DNA from: an uncultured Bacillota bacterium | GTDB lineage: Bacteria; Bacillota_I; Bacilli_A; RF39; UBA660 | Direction of reading: 5' to 3' | DNA length: 7,252 nt | Assembly: GCA_947383065.1 (NCBI GenBank) | Contig: CANDCB010000041.1 | Location: 1 to 7,252 of the forward strand | In this document: one piece after another, positions 1 to 5,601 of the stretch | Layout: every line of letters starts with the position of its first letter | Numbering within the stretch: the stretch's first letter is position 1 | Translations under genes and position numbers: made by a program | Notes under the pieces: model-generated | The model's input: only the letters and a program-made list of their open reading frames with translations | The model's database searches: none | What the model was told of the DNA's origin: nothing

Positions 1-171
1 GTTAAGTTATACGATATTTCTAAAAGTATTTGTCAAAATACTTATTTAATAGAAACTGTATTAGATTTAAATGAGGAGATATCTAGGTTTAGTAAAGTAG
101 GAGTAATGGCCGGAGCTTCCACTTCTAAAGAGTTAATAGATGAAATCTTAGTGGAGTTGGAGATGAGATGA
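1..171 (+). CDS. ispH: 4-hydroxy-3-methylbut-2-enyl diphosphate reductase IspH, C-terminal end (partial)
   Basis: Only the last 56 codons are present; the gene begins before the window. IspH is the 4Fe-4S enzyme that carries out the final step of the MEP pathway, reducing HMBPP to IPP and DMAPP in the cytosol. The visible part matches the C-terminal domain of the family: an NTYLIET segment (about residues 13-19 of the fragment), then VGVMAGAST, the family's VGVTAGAS(T/A) motif, whose serine contacts the substrate diphosphate in characterised enzymes. A final helix, KELIDEILVELE, follows. The cluster cysteines and the SxN substrate motif would lie upstream and cannot be checked. The stop is TGA (169-171), nested in ATGATGA, so the next gene starts inside or directly at this stop, which suggests translational coupling. 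The identification rests on a short fragment, but the motif is characteristic. Confidence 0.88.
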   Translation, partial: VKLYDISKSICQNTYLIETVLDLNEEISRFSKVGVMAGASTSKELIDEILVELEMR

Positions 172-728
172 TGAAATTTTGGGAGAATAAAAATGAGTTA
201 GCATTACAATTTTGTGCTTGGTATGTTGTTGAAATATTTTTGTTATTTCAAATGTATGATCGTAATATGTTATTTATGTTGATACCACTTTTTATATTTT
301 TTATATATTTTCTAATAAGTATATTTTGTAAAAATAGTAAAATTATAAATGTAATTGATAAGGTATTAGCTTTACTTATTATAGTTAGAACTTTTTTAGC
401 TATTATAAATATGAGTCATATAATAATTAATGAAGAACCTTTTCTTTTATTTTATACTTTTATTTATTCAATAACTGTTTTGGTAGAATTATATATATTT
501 TATAGATTATTATGGGGGAAAAAAGAAATAAAGAAAAATAGATTTTCATTACCATTATTTATATTTGCAATTGTTATTATTATCCATGGAGTTACTTTTA
601 TTTTATTACATTTTCTAGATGGTCAAAGTAAGTCTATTACATATGTAATAGGATGTATTATAGCAATGATATTAAGAATTATTTTAATTAAGTATTTTTC
701 TTTATATGTAAAAGAAGAAAGAGGATAA
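168..728 (+). CDS. Six-helix integral membrane protein of unknown function
   Basis: I do not recognise this 186-residue protein. It is strongly hydrophobic, with about six predicted membrane helices near residues 11-30, 34-54, 62-82, 92-115, 127-149 and 157-177. Short charged segments separate them, notably GKKEIKKNR (117-125), which should lie in the cytoplasm, and the tail ends KEERG. There is no signal peptide and no motif I can assign. Size and helix number resemble ECF-transporter S components, but the first helix lacks a clear AxxxA motif, so that is only a thought. Two starts are possible, ATG 168 and ATG 171; a GGAG at 159-162 stands 5 or 8 bases away, which slightly favours 171. The gene overlaps the ispH stop and ends just before an intrinsic terminator, so it is the last gene of the ispH transcript. 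Its role could therefore relate to that operon, or it may simply be a passenger. Confidence 0.8.
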   Translation: MMKFWENKNELALQFCAWYVVEIFLLFQMYDRNMLFMLIPLFIFFIYFLISIFCKNSKIINVIDKVLALLIIVRTFLAIINMSHIIINEEPFLLFYTFIYSITVLVELYIFYRLLWGKKEIKKNRFSLPLFIFAIVIIIHGVTFILLHFLDGQSKSITYVIGCIIAMILRIILIKYFSLYVKEERG

Positions 729-736
729 ATTTTTTT

Positions 737-774
737 AAAAATCTACGTAAGGAATGGAATGTAGATTTTTTTTT
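737..774 (+). terminator. Rho-independent terminator after the ispH / membrane-protein unit
   Basis: A perfect 10-base inverted repeat (AAAAATCTAC at 737-746, GTAGATTTTT at 761-770) encloses a 14-base loop and runs straight into a T tract. It starts 8 bases after the TAA stop. The stem is A/T rich but long, and the A-tract/T-tract flanks are typical of intrinsic terminators in low-GC Bacillota. The near symmetry would allow some activity in the reverse direction as well. Confidence 0.82.
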
Positions 775-822
775 ATTTGGATGTAATATAAAAATTTATA
801 ATTATAAGGGAGAGGTAAATTT

Positions 823-851
823 TTTACATAAAATAAAGTATTTTGTAATAT
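823..851 (+). promoter_or_regulatory. Probable sigma-A promoter for mntP
   Basis: A TTTACA (-35-like, 823-828) is separated by 17 bases from TAATAT (-10-like, 846-851), preceded by TG at 844-845. A better -10 hexamer, TATAAT at 855-860, lies slightly downstream but has no -35 at the usual distance. Either choice gives a leader of roughly 60-70 bases before mntP. The region is very A/T rich, so chance matches are easy; position between a terminator and a gene is the main support. Confidence 0.5.
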
Positions 852-883
852 TTTTATAATAGGATGTATATTAAAGAAAGGTT

Positions 884-915
884 TAATCAATTATAGTTTT
901 GAATAAGATTGATTA
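884..915 (+). promoter_or_regulatory. Inverted repeat in the mntP leader
   Basis: TAATCAAT (884-891) and ATTGATTA (908-915) form a perfect 8-base inverted repeat with a 16-base gap, ending 11 bases before the mntP ATG and right before the weak GAGAG ribosome-binding site. It could be an RNA hairpin controlling translation or an operator half-site pair. I see no yybP-ykoY (Mn2+) riboswitch core, which is the usual control of mntP in many bacteria. No regulator can be named. Confidence 0.35.
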
Positions 916-926
916 TATGAGAGATT

Positions 927-1481
927 ATGAATTTTATAGAAATATTAATAGTTAGTATAGGTTTGGCCATGGATGCTTTTGCGGTAGCTGTTTGTAAGGG
1001 GATTAACTGTAAAGAGATTGATAGAAAGAAGTGTTCTTTAGTTGGAATTTTTTTTGGTGGATTTCAAGCTCTTATGCCGTTAATAGGATTTTATATTGGA
1101 GCTGGTTTAAGAAGTTTAGTTATTGCAATTGATCATTATATTGTTTTTGGTATTTTAGTTGTTATTGGGGCGAATATGGTATATGAATGTTTTTGTGAAA
1201 AAATTGACAATTTTAATAGTGAAATAAATGCTAAGTCTCTTTTTTTGCCAGCTATAGCAACTAGTATTGATGCTTTATCTGTAGGAATTACTTTTGCTTT
1301 TTTAAAAGTTAATATTTGGTTATCTATTTTAGTGATAGGGGTAGTAACTTTTATCTTATCTTATGTAGGAGTTTTAATTGGTAATAATTTTGGAAATAAA
1401 AGTGAGCGTAAAGCAAAATTAATTGGTGGAATAATTTTAATAGTGATGGGGATTAAAGTTTTGTTTGAACATTTTAAATAA
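927..1481 (+). CDS. mntP: Manganese efflux pump MntP
   Basis: MntP exports Mn2+ across the cytoplasmic membrane and protects against manganese excess. The 184-residue length is normal for the family. It shows the two-repeat, six-helix layout: the first repeat has GLAMDAFAVAVCKG (residues 12-25) and the second has ATSIDALSVGITFAF (111-125), each with the conserved membrane aspartate (D16 and D115) needed for transport in studied homologues. GGFQALMPLIG (44-54) and GANMVYE (81-87) are further family signatures. The ATG at 927 places the first aspartate at residue 16, as in E. coli, and an in-frame TGA at 918-920 rules out a longer frame. The ribosome-binding site is weak: GAGAG at 919-923, only 3 bases from the start. 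The gene stands alone between a terminator and the next gene's leader. Expression is probably metal-responsive, but the sequence shows no known Mn2+ riboswitch. Confidence 0.95.
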   Translation: MNFIEILIVSIGLAMDAFAVAVCKGINCKEIDRKKCSLVGIFFGGFQALMPLIGFYIGAGLRSLVIAIDHYIVFGILVVIGANMVYECFCEKIDNFNSEINAKSLFLPAIATSIDALSVGITFAFLKVNIWLSILVIGVVTFILSYVGVLIGNNFGNKSERKAKLIGGIILIVMGIKVLFEHFK

Positions 1482-1521
1482 AAAGTTATTTATTTGTTAA
1501 TAAATGTAGTAAAATATGAGT

Positions 1522-1600
1522 ATAAATGGTTGTTTGCAACCTGAACATTACAAAAATCAACTTAAAATTGGTAGAACGCAACCGAGGTAATTTATATAAT
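1522..1600 (+). promoter_or_regulatory. Structured leader / candidate operator upstream of the transmembrane XRE regulator
   Basis: This part of the 144-base gap is richer in G and C than its surroundings. GGTTG (1528-1532) can pair with CAACC at 1537-1541 around a TTTG loop, or with a second identical CAACC at 1579-1583; GCAACC occurs as a direct repeat at 1536-1541 and 1578-1583. A third small hairpin, ATCAA/TTGGT (1556-1560 with 1568-1572, one G-U), competes with the second arrangement. As RNA this gives mutually exclusive folds; as DNA it gives a 14-base palindrome with an extra half-site, which would suit autoregulation by the downstream DNA-binding protein. A possible -10, TAAAAT at 1510-1515, lies just upstream but no convincing -35 is seen. 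It matches no riboswitch class that I can recognise. Confidence 0.4.
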
Positions 1601-1625
1601 TGAAGCATGAATGGAGTGAAAGTTT

Positions 1626-3206
1626 ATGAATTTAGCAGATAATTTAAAGAGAATAAGAAAAGAAAATAATCTGTCACAAGAACAATTAGCAGAGAAACTT
1701 GGAGTTTCAAGACAAGCAGTAAGTAAATGGGAATCGGGACAATCATATCCAGAAATGGATAAAGTATTACAGATTTGTTCTTTATTTAATTTAAATATTA
1801 ATGAACTTATAAATGAAAATATAAAAGAAGTAAATGAAAGAAAAGAAGCAAAAAAGATTTCTAATAAGTATATTGATAGTTTTTTTGAATATTTAACAAA
1901 AGTAGTTGATATGTTTAGTAGTATGAAATTTAAACAAATATTTTTCTGCTTATGTGAACAAGTAATTGTATTTTTAATAATATTTTTTGTTCTTTCAATG
2001 ATTGGTTTGGTTGGTGAAAGTTTTGTTAGAAATATTTTATATAATTTTTTACCATCAAGTATTTATTATTTTATTTATAATTTTTTAGCAGGAATATTTT
2101 TAATTGTGGCATTTATTGTTGGGGTAGTAATTTTCTTTCATATTTTCAAAGTAAGATATCTAGATTATTATGAAATTGTTAGGGAAGATAAAAATATTGA
2201 TTCAGGAAAAAACAATAAAGAGAATAATAGTAATTTTATAGATAATGAAAATGAAGAAAGTATTTCTAATGATAAAGAAAGTAATAAGATTATTTTAGAA
2301 AAGAAGAAAGAAAATATTATAATAAGAGATCCTAAGCATTCAGAATTTAAGTTTATTTCAGGTTTAGGGAAAGCCATCTTATTATTTATAAAGTTTATAG
2401 CAGCTTGGTTTTTAATGTTTTTAGCTTTTGGAATGATAGCTTTAGTTATGTGTTTATCTTTAAGTTTTGTTTTTATTAAAACAGGAACTTTATTTGTAGG
2501 TTTTTTATTAGCGATACTTGGATGTATTTTAATTAATGAAATATTTATAGAGATTTTATATAATTTTATAGTTAGTCATAAATATGCTAAAACAAGAATG
2601 TTTATTATAGGTTTGATTTCATTAATTAGTATTGGTTTAGGATCAGGTTTAATGGTTGTTGGTATTTCTGATTTTGATATAGAAAATGAAACTGTTGATT
2701 TAGTAAATACAGATTATACTTTAAATATGAAAGATAATTTAATGATAGCAAGATATTATTATGATTATAAAATAGAGTATAAAGAAGAAGAACGTGAAAA
2801 TATTAAATTAGTTATTACACATTCAAAATATTATACTAGTAATATAGAAGAAAGTGATGGTTTAATATTTATTAATGATTATGTTCCTTCTGAAGATGCA
2901 ATGAAGATGCTTAGAATATTTATTGATAATTTTAATAATAAAAAGATTTTAAATTATAATAATCAACAAACTGTAACTGTATATGGTTCAAAAGAAAATA
3001 TTGAAAAAATGCAGAAGAATAGAAATGAATATTTAAATGATAGACAAAGACTTGCTAAAGAACTAGATGATTATATAAATAAAATGAATAGATTAGAGAC
3101 AGATAACGAACGTTTAGAGGAATTGCTTGAAAGAGTTGGATATGTTGTTGTAAGAGATCGTAATGGTTATATTATAGATATTTATAAAGAATATTATGAA
3201 CAATAA
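1626..3206 (+). CDS. Membrane-spanning XRE-family transcriptional regulator with extracytoplasmic C-terminal domain
   Basis: Residues 1-62 are a typical Cro/C1-type helix-turn-helix, with LSQEQLAEKLGVSRQAVSKWE (16-36) as the core. After a charged stretch come two membrane helices (about 108-129 and 145-172) and an Asn/Glu/Lys-rich cytoplasmic linker (185-240). Three more helices follow (about 252-283, 284-315 and 324-347). The positively charged SHKYAKTR (317-324) fits the inside, so five helices leave the C-terminal 180 residues outside. That part has a possible globular segment (350-455), a likely coiled coil (456-503) and a short VVVRDRNGYIIDIY end. The ATG is 9 bases after GGAG (1613-1616). 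I infer a one-component sensor that signals envelope or external conditions directly to DNA; its targets are unknown and may include its own leader. It is preceded by a structured leader and followed by a hairpin terminator, so it is probably monocistronic. No known subfamily name is recognised for the C-terminal part. Confidence 0.85.
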   Translation: MNLADNLKRIRKENNLSQEQLAEKLGVSRQAVSKWESGQSYPEMDKVLQICSLFNLNINELINENIKEVNERKEAKKISNKYIDSFFEYLTKVVDMFSSMKFKQIFFCLCEQVIVFLIIFFVLSMIGLVGESFVRNILYNFLPSSIYYFIYNFLAGIFLIVAFIVGVVIFFHIFKVRYLDYYEIVREDKNIDSGKNNKENNSNFIDNENEESISNDKESNKIILEKKKENIIIRDPKHSEFKFISGLGKAILLFIKFIAAWFLMFLAFGMIALVMCLSLSFVFIKTGTLFVGFLLAILGCILINEIFIEILYNFIVSHKYAKTRMFIIGLISLISIGLGSGLMVVGISDFDIENETVDLVNTDYTLNMKDNLMIARYYYDYKIEYKEEERENIKLVITHSKYYTSNIEESDGLIFINDYVPSEDAMKMLRIFIDNFNNKKILNYNNQQTVTVYGSKENIEKMQKNRNEYLNDRQRLAKELDDYINKMNRLETDNERLEELLERVGYVVVRDRNGYIIDIYKEYYEQ

Positions 3207-3225
3207 GATGTAATATTTGGTAATT

Positions 3226-3260
3226 AAGATAGATATATAATAAGTGTATTCTATCTTTTA
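3226..3260 (+). terminator. Probable intrinsic terminator after the XRE regulator
   Basis: AAGATAGA (3226-3233) and TCTATCTT (3250-3257) are a perfect 8-base inverted repeat with a 16-base loop, followed by TTTTATT. The stem is A/T rich and the T run is short, so termination may be partial. It lies 20 bases after the stop and directly upstream of the nrdG -10 element. Confidence 0.55.
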
Positions 3261-3263
3261 TTG

Positions 3264-3272
3264 TGGTATAAT
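3264..3272 (+). promoter_or_regulatory. Extended -10 promoter of nrdG
   Basis: TGGTATAAT is a perfect extended -10 (TGnTATAAT) with the hexamer at 3267-3272. No good -35 is seen 16-18 bases upstream, as is common for extended -10 promoters; that region is occupied by the preceding terminator. Transcription would start near 3279, giving a leader of about 18 bases that contains the AGAGGT ribosome-binding site. Confidence 0.65.
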
Positions 3273-3296
3273 TTTAGATGTAAAGAGGTAGAGAAT

Positions 3297-3821
3297 ATGG
3301 AGAAGTTTTTTGTTAGGTTAGCTATGCCTGAAATTCAAACTGATAGTATTGTTGATGGGGAAGGAATTAGAAGTGTTATATGGTTTCAGGGATGTAGTCA
3401 TAATTGTTTGGGATGTCATAATCCAGAAACACATGATTTTAATAAAGGAGTTTTAAAAGATATTAATGAATTAAAAGAAGAAATAAAAGCTTTAGAAGCT
3501 CAAAGCGGGGTGACTTTTTCGGGGGGAGATCCGATGATGCAGATTGAAGCTTTGGTTGAATTAGCAAAGTGTGTTAAAGAAAGTGGCATGAATGTTTGGG
3601 TATATACGGGTTATACTTTTGAAGAAGTTTTGAAGCTAGCTGAAAAGAATAAAAATTATAGAAAAGCATTAGATTATATTGATGTATTGGTTGATGGAAA
3701 ATTTGAATTATCATTAAGAAGTTTTGATGTTGAATTTAGAGGCTCAAGTAATCAAAGAATAATTGATGTAAAAAAGAGTTTAGAAAGTGGTAAAGTCTTT
3801 AAAGTAGAAAAATATAAATAG
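3297..3821 (+). CDS. nrdG: Anaerobic ribonucleoside-triphosphate reductase activating protein (radical SAM)
   Basis: NrdG uses S-adenosylmethionine and a 4Fe-4S cluster to make the glycyl radical on NrdD, the class III reductase that supplies deoxynucleotides without oxygen. The 174-residue protein has the family's motifs in order: DGEGIRSVIWFQGC (20-33), the CxxxCxxC cluster motif of this family (C33, C37, C40) continuing into HNPET, SGGDP (75-79) for SAM binding, VYTGYTFEE (102-110), VDGKF (132-136) and RGSSNQRIIDV (148-158). Length is normal. A longer frame from TTG 3261 exists, but it would start in front of the TATAAT promoter element; ATG 3297 has AGAGGT 7 bases upstream and is the better start. 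No nrdD is in the window, although nrdD and nrdG are often adjacent, so NrdD must be encoded elsewhere. The gene has its own promoter and terminator. Its presence supports anaerobic or facultative growth. Confidence 0.95.
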   Translation: MEKFFVRLAMPEIQTDSIVDGEGIRSVIWFQGCSHNCLGCHNPETHDFNKGVLKDINELKEEIKALEAQSGVTFSGGDPMMQIEALVELAKCVKESGMNVWVYTGYTFEEVLKLAEKNKNYRKALDYIDVLVDGKFELSLRSFDVEFRGSSNQRIIDVKKSLESGKVFKVEKYK

Positions 3822-3863
3822 TTGATATAAGTTAAAGTTTAATAAATTTATTTTATGTTTTTT

Positions 3864-3885
3864 AAGTCTTGTATAAAGACTTTTT
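3864..3885 (+). terminator. Intrinsic terminator after nrdG
   Basis: AAGTCTT (3864-3870) and AAGACTT (3876-3882) form a 7-base stem around a 5-base loop (GTATA), running directly into TTTTT (3881-3885). It lies 42 bases after the nrdG stop and before the promoter of the ecf operon. Confidence 0.75.
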
Positions 3886-3942
3886 ATTATATTTAAATAT
3901 TAGAAAAAGATGGTGCTTAATTTGTGTTCTTTATAGTTGAAA

Positions 3943-3975
3943 TTGACTTTTCTTTTTTCTTTTTTTATGTATAAT
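3943..3975 (+). promoter_or_regulatory. Promoter region of the ecfA1-ecfA2-ecfT-truA operon, with a pyrimidine-tract spacer
   Basis: TTGACT (3943-3948) is a good -35, and TATAAT (3970-3975) is a perfect -10 hexamer, but they are 21 bases apart, which is too far for normal use. With a 17-base spacer the -10 would be TATGTA (3966-3971), a poor match. Almost the whole spacer is an unbroken 20-base pyrimidine run (3947-3966) made of T4, T6 and T7 blocks split by single C residues. It is the only clear promoter between the nrdG terminator and the first ecf gene. Transcription from TATAAT would begin around 3982, leaving a leader of roughly 15 bases before the ATG at 3998. Confidence 0.5.
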
Positions 3976-3997
3976 AGGTCGTAAGTGGGTGACTTTT

Positions 3998-4789
3998 ATG
4001 GGGAATATAAAAATAAAAAATTTAAAATTCACTTATGATGGTAAAAATGAAATAATTAAAGAAATTAACTTTACTTTAAGAAAAGGTAAAACATTAAGTA
4101 TTATTGGTGAATCTGGCAGTGGGAAAACAACTCTTTTGAAAATTTTAAATGGCGAATTAGAATATGAAGGAGAAATCTTAATTAATGGAACTTTGGTTAA
4201 GAAAGAAAACTTGGAAGAATTAAAGAAAATTTTTGTTGCAGTTTTTTATGATACATTATTTTTAACGGAAGTAGTTAAAGATGAGCTTAAATTTTCTTTA
4301 GAAGAACTTAATGTAGATCCTAAGGAGATTAAAATACGTTTAAATGAAATTAATGATTATTTTGGAATTAATAAGATTCTTAATAAACCTATAAAAGCAC
4401 TTAATACTAATGATAAGATATTAGTGAAAATTCTTTCTTACGCGGTGATGCAACCACAATATATTGCTATAGATGATTTATTATCTTATTTAAATGAGAG
4501 AACTAAAATTTTGCTTTTAAATTATTTGAATAGCAAAAACATATTACTTATTAATGTTACTTCTAATATAGAGGATGTAATGTATACTGATTATCTGCTT
4601 TGTCTATATAAGGGGATTAGTGCTATTGATGGTAAAACTTTAGATGTTTTAGATAATGAGAAAGTTTTAAAGAGATTAGGTTTTTCGTTACCTTTTATAT
4701 ATGATTTATCGATTCAATTGAAGTTGTATGGTTTGATAAGCAAAAATTATTTAAATAAGGAAGCCTTGGTGAAGAATTTATGGAAGTAG
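3998..4789 (+). CDS. ecfA1: EcfA1-like ABC ATPase of an ECF transporter module, with degenerate catalytic motifs
   Basis: In ECF transporters EcfA1 and EcfA2 form the ATPase pair that drives EcfT and vitamin- or metal-binding S components. This 263-residue protein keeps the A-loop tyrosine (Y13) and a perfect Walker A, GESGSGKTT (37-45). The remaining sites are altered: the Q-loop reads VFYDT (Y84 where Gln is usual), the LSGGQ signature is LNTND (135-139), Walker B is IAIDD (156-160, Asp for the catalytic Glu), and the switch position is VTSN (S189 for His). The C-terminal LGFSLPFIYDLSIQL (227-241) resembles the EcfA C-terminal domain, and the gene order is classic. ATG 3998 is chosen because GGTGA (3988-3992), complementary to the 16S tail, is well placed; an in-frame GTG at 3989 would leave almost no leader. 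It overlaps the next gene by 10 bases. ATP binding is plausible, hydrolysis doubtful. Confidence 0.85.
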   Translation: MGNIKIKNLKFTYDGKNEIIKEINFTLRKGKTLSIIGESGSGKTTLLKILNGELEYEGEILINGTLVKKENLEELKKIFVAVFYDTLFLTEVVKDELKFSLEELNVDPKEIKIRLNEINDYFGINKILNKPIKALNTNDKILVKILSYAVMQPQYIAIDDLLSYLNERTKILLLNYLNSKNILLINVTSNIEDVMYTDYLLCLYKGISAIDGKTLDVLDNEKVLKRLGFSLPFIYDLSIQLKLYGLISKNYLNKEALVKNLWK

Positions 4790-5601
4790 TATTTAATAAA
4801 TTAAATTATATTGAGAATAAAGATACTTCTTTAGAACGAATTTGTTTATTGGATGTTGATATTAGTATATCTCAAGGTGAAATAGCGGGGATTGCTGGTG
4901 AGAATTTAGGTTTTATTGGGGAACTTATTACGGCGATAAAAAGACCTAATAAAGGAGAGGTTAGATTAGGAAATGTAATAATAAAAAGAAGTAGTCATAT
5001 TAACAATGTAAATGATTTAAGAAAAAAGATTGGATTTGTTAAAACTAATATGCTATTTTTTGGTGGAACAGTTAAAGAAGAAATAAAGTTAGTAATGAAA
5101 AATTTTTGTTATAAGACTAATAATGTTACTAAACATATTGTTGATTCCTTAAAAATAGTAGGTTTAGATGAAAGTTTTTTAGAAAGAAATCCTAATACTT
5201 TGTCTTTTACTGAAAAGAAAAAAGTTTGTCTAGCTAGTGTTATGGCTTATAATCCAGAAGTGATAATATTAGAAGACTTTGAAAAAGGTTTTATTTATCG
5301 TGAAAGAGAATATTTTAGAAAGTTATTTTTGAAATTAAAAAATAAGTTTAATAAAACTGTTATTTTGTTGGGAACAGATATGTCATTTTGGTTTGATATA
5401 GTTAATAAAGTATATGTTATAAATAAAGGGAAAGTTTTGGTTAGTGGTGATAAAGATATTTTTTATGAAGATAAATTATATAAATATCTTTATATGCCAC
5501 CAATTGTTTCTTTTACTAAGTATGCTCAGGAATTAGGACATGATATTTTGGAATATACAGATATGAAAGAGCTTTTAAAGGAATTATATAGAAAATGTTA
5601 A
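4780..5601 (+). CDS. ecfA2: EcfA2-like ABC pseudo-ATPase of an ECF transporter module
   Basis: The 273-residue protein has the ABC-ATPase outline in the second position of the ecfA1-ecfA2-ecfT-truA order, but nearly every catalytic element is lost. The Walker A region is GENLGFIGE (40-48), with Ile where the phosphate-binding Lys should be. The Q-loop region is GFVKTNM (85-91), without Gln. The signature is LSFTE (141-145). Walker B reads VIILED (161-166), with the Asp-Glu pair swapped to Glu-Asp. The switch region is LLGTDMSF (196-203), with Asp in place of His. The C-terminal MPPIVSFTKYAQELG (239-253) matches the usual EcfA pattern of Leu-Pro plus a helix. ATG 4780 has GGTGA 7 bases upstream (4768-4772). 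It overlaps ecfA1 by 10 bases and ecfT by 7. The frame is intact throughout, so I infer a retained structural partner. It is unlikely to bind ATP in the normal way. Confidence 0.82.
   Translation: MEVVFNKLNYIENKDTSLERICLLDVDISISQGEIAGIAGENLGFIGELITAIKRPNKGEVRLGNVIIKRSSHINNVNDLRKKIGFVKTNMLFFGGTVKEEIKLVMKNFCYKTNNVTKHIVDSLKIVGLDESFLERNPNTLSFTEKKKVCLASVMAYNPEVIILEDFEKGFIYREREYFRKLFLKLKNKFNKTVILLGTDMSFWFDIVNKVYVINKGKVLVSGDKDIFYEDKLYKYLYMPPIVSFTKYAQELGHDILEYTDMKELLKELYRKC

Noticed and set aside
781..926. yybP-ykoY manganese riboswitch upstream of mntP
   Set aside because: The leader is short and almost all A/T, without the conserved paired G/C helices and loop sequences of that class.
1488..1505. 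ATTTATT-TGTT-AATAAAT hairpin after mntP as a terminator
   Set aside because: A perfect 7-base stem, but entirely A/T and not followed by a T tract. It may weaken read-through, but it does not meet the usual intrinsic terminator pattern.
1528..1583. TPP, c-di-GMP, T-box or other known riboswitch in the regulator leader
   Set aside because: Short stretches such as GCAACCTGAAC or ACGCAACC faintly recall parts of known classes, but the rest of each consensus is missing.
2168..2377. A 69-codon open frame on the - strand
   Set aside because: It lies wholly inside the XRE regulator, opposite its Asn/Glu/Lys-rich linker. Its Leu/Ser/Phe-rich product is what the complement of such codons gives, and no family signature is present.
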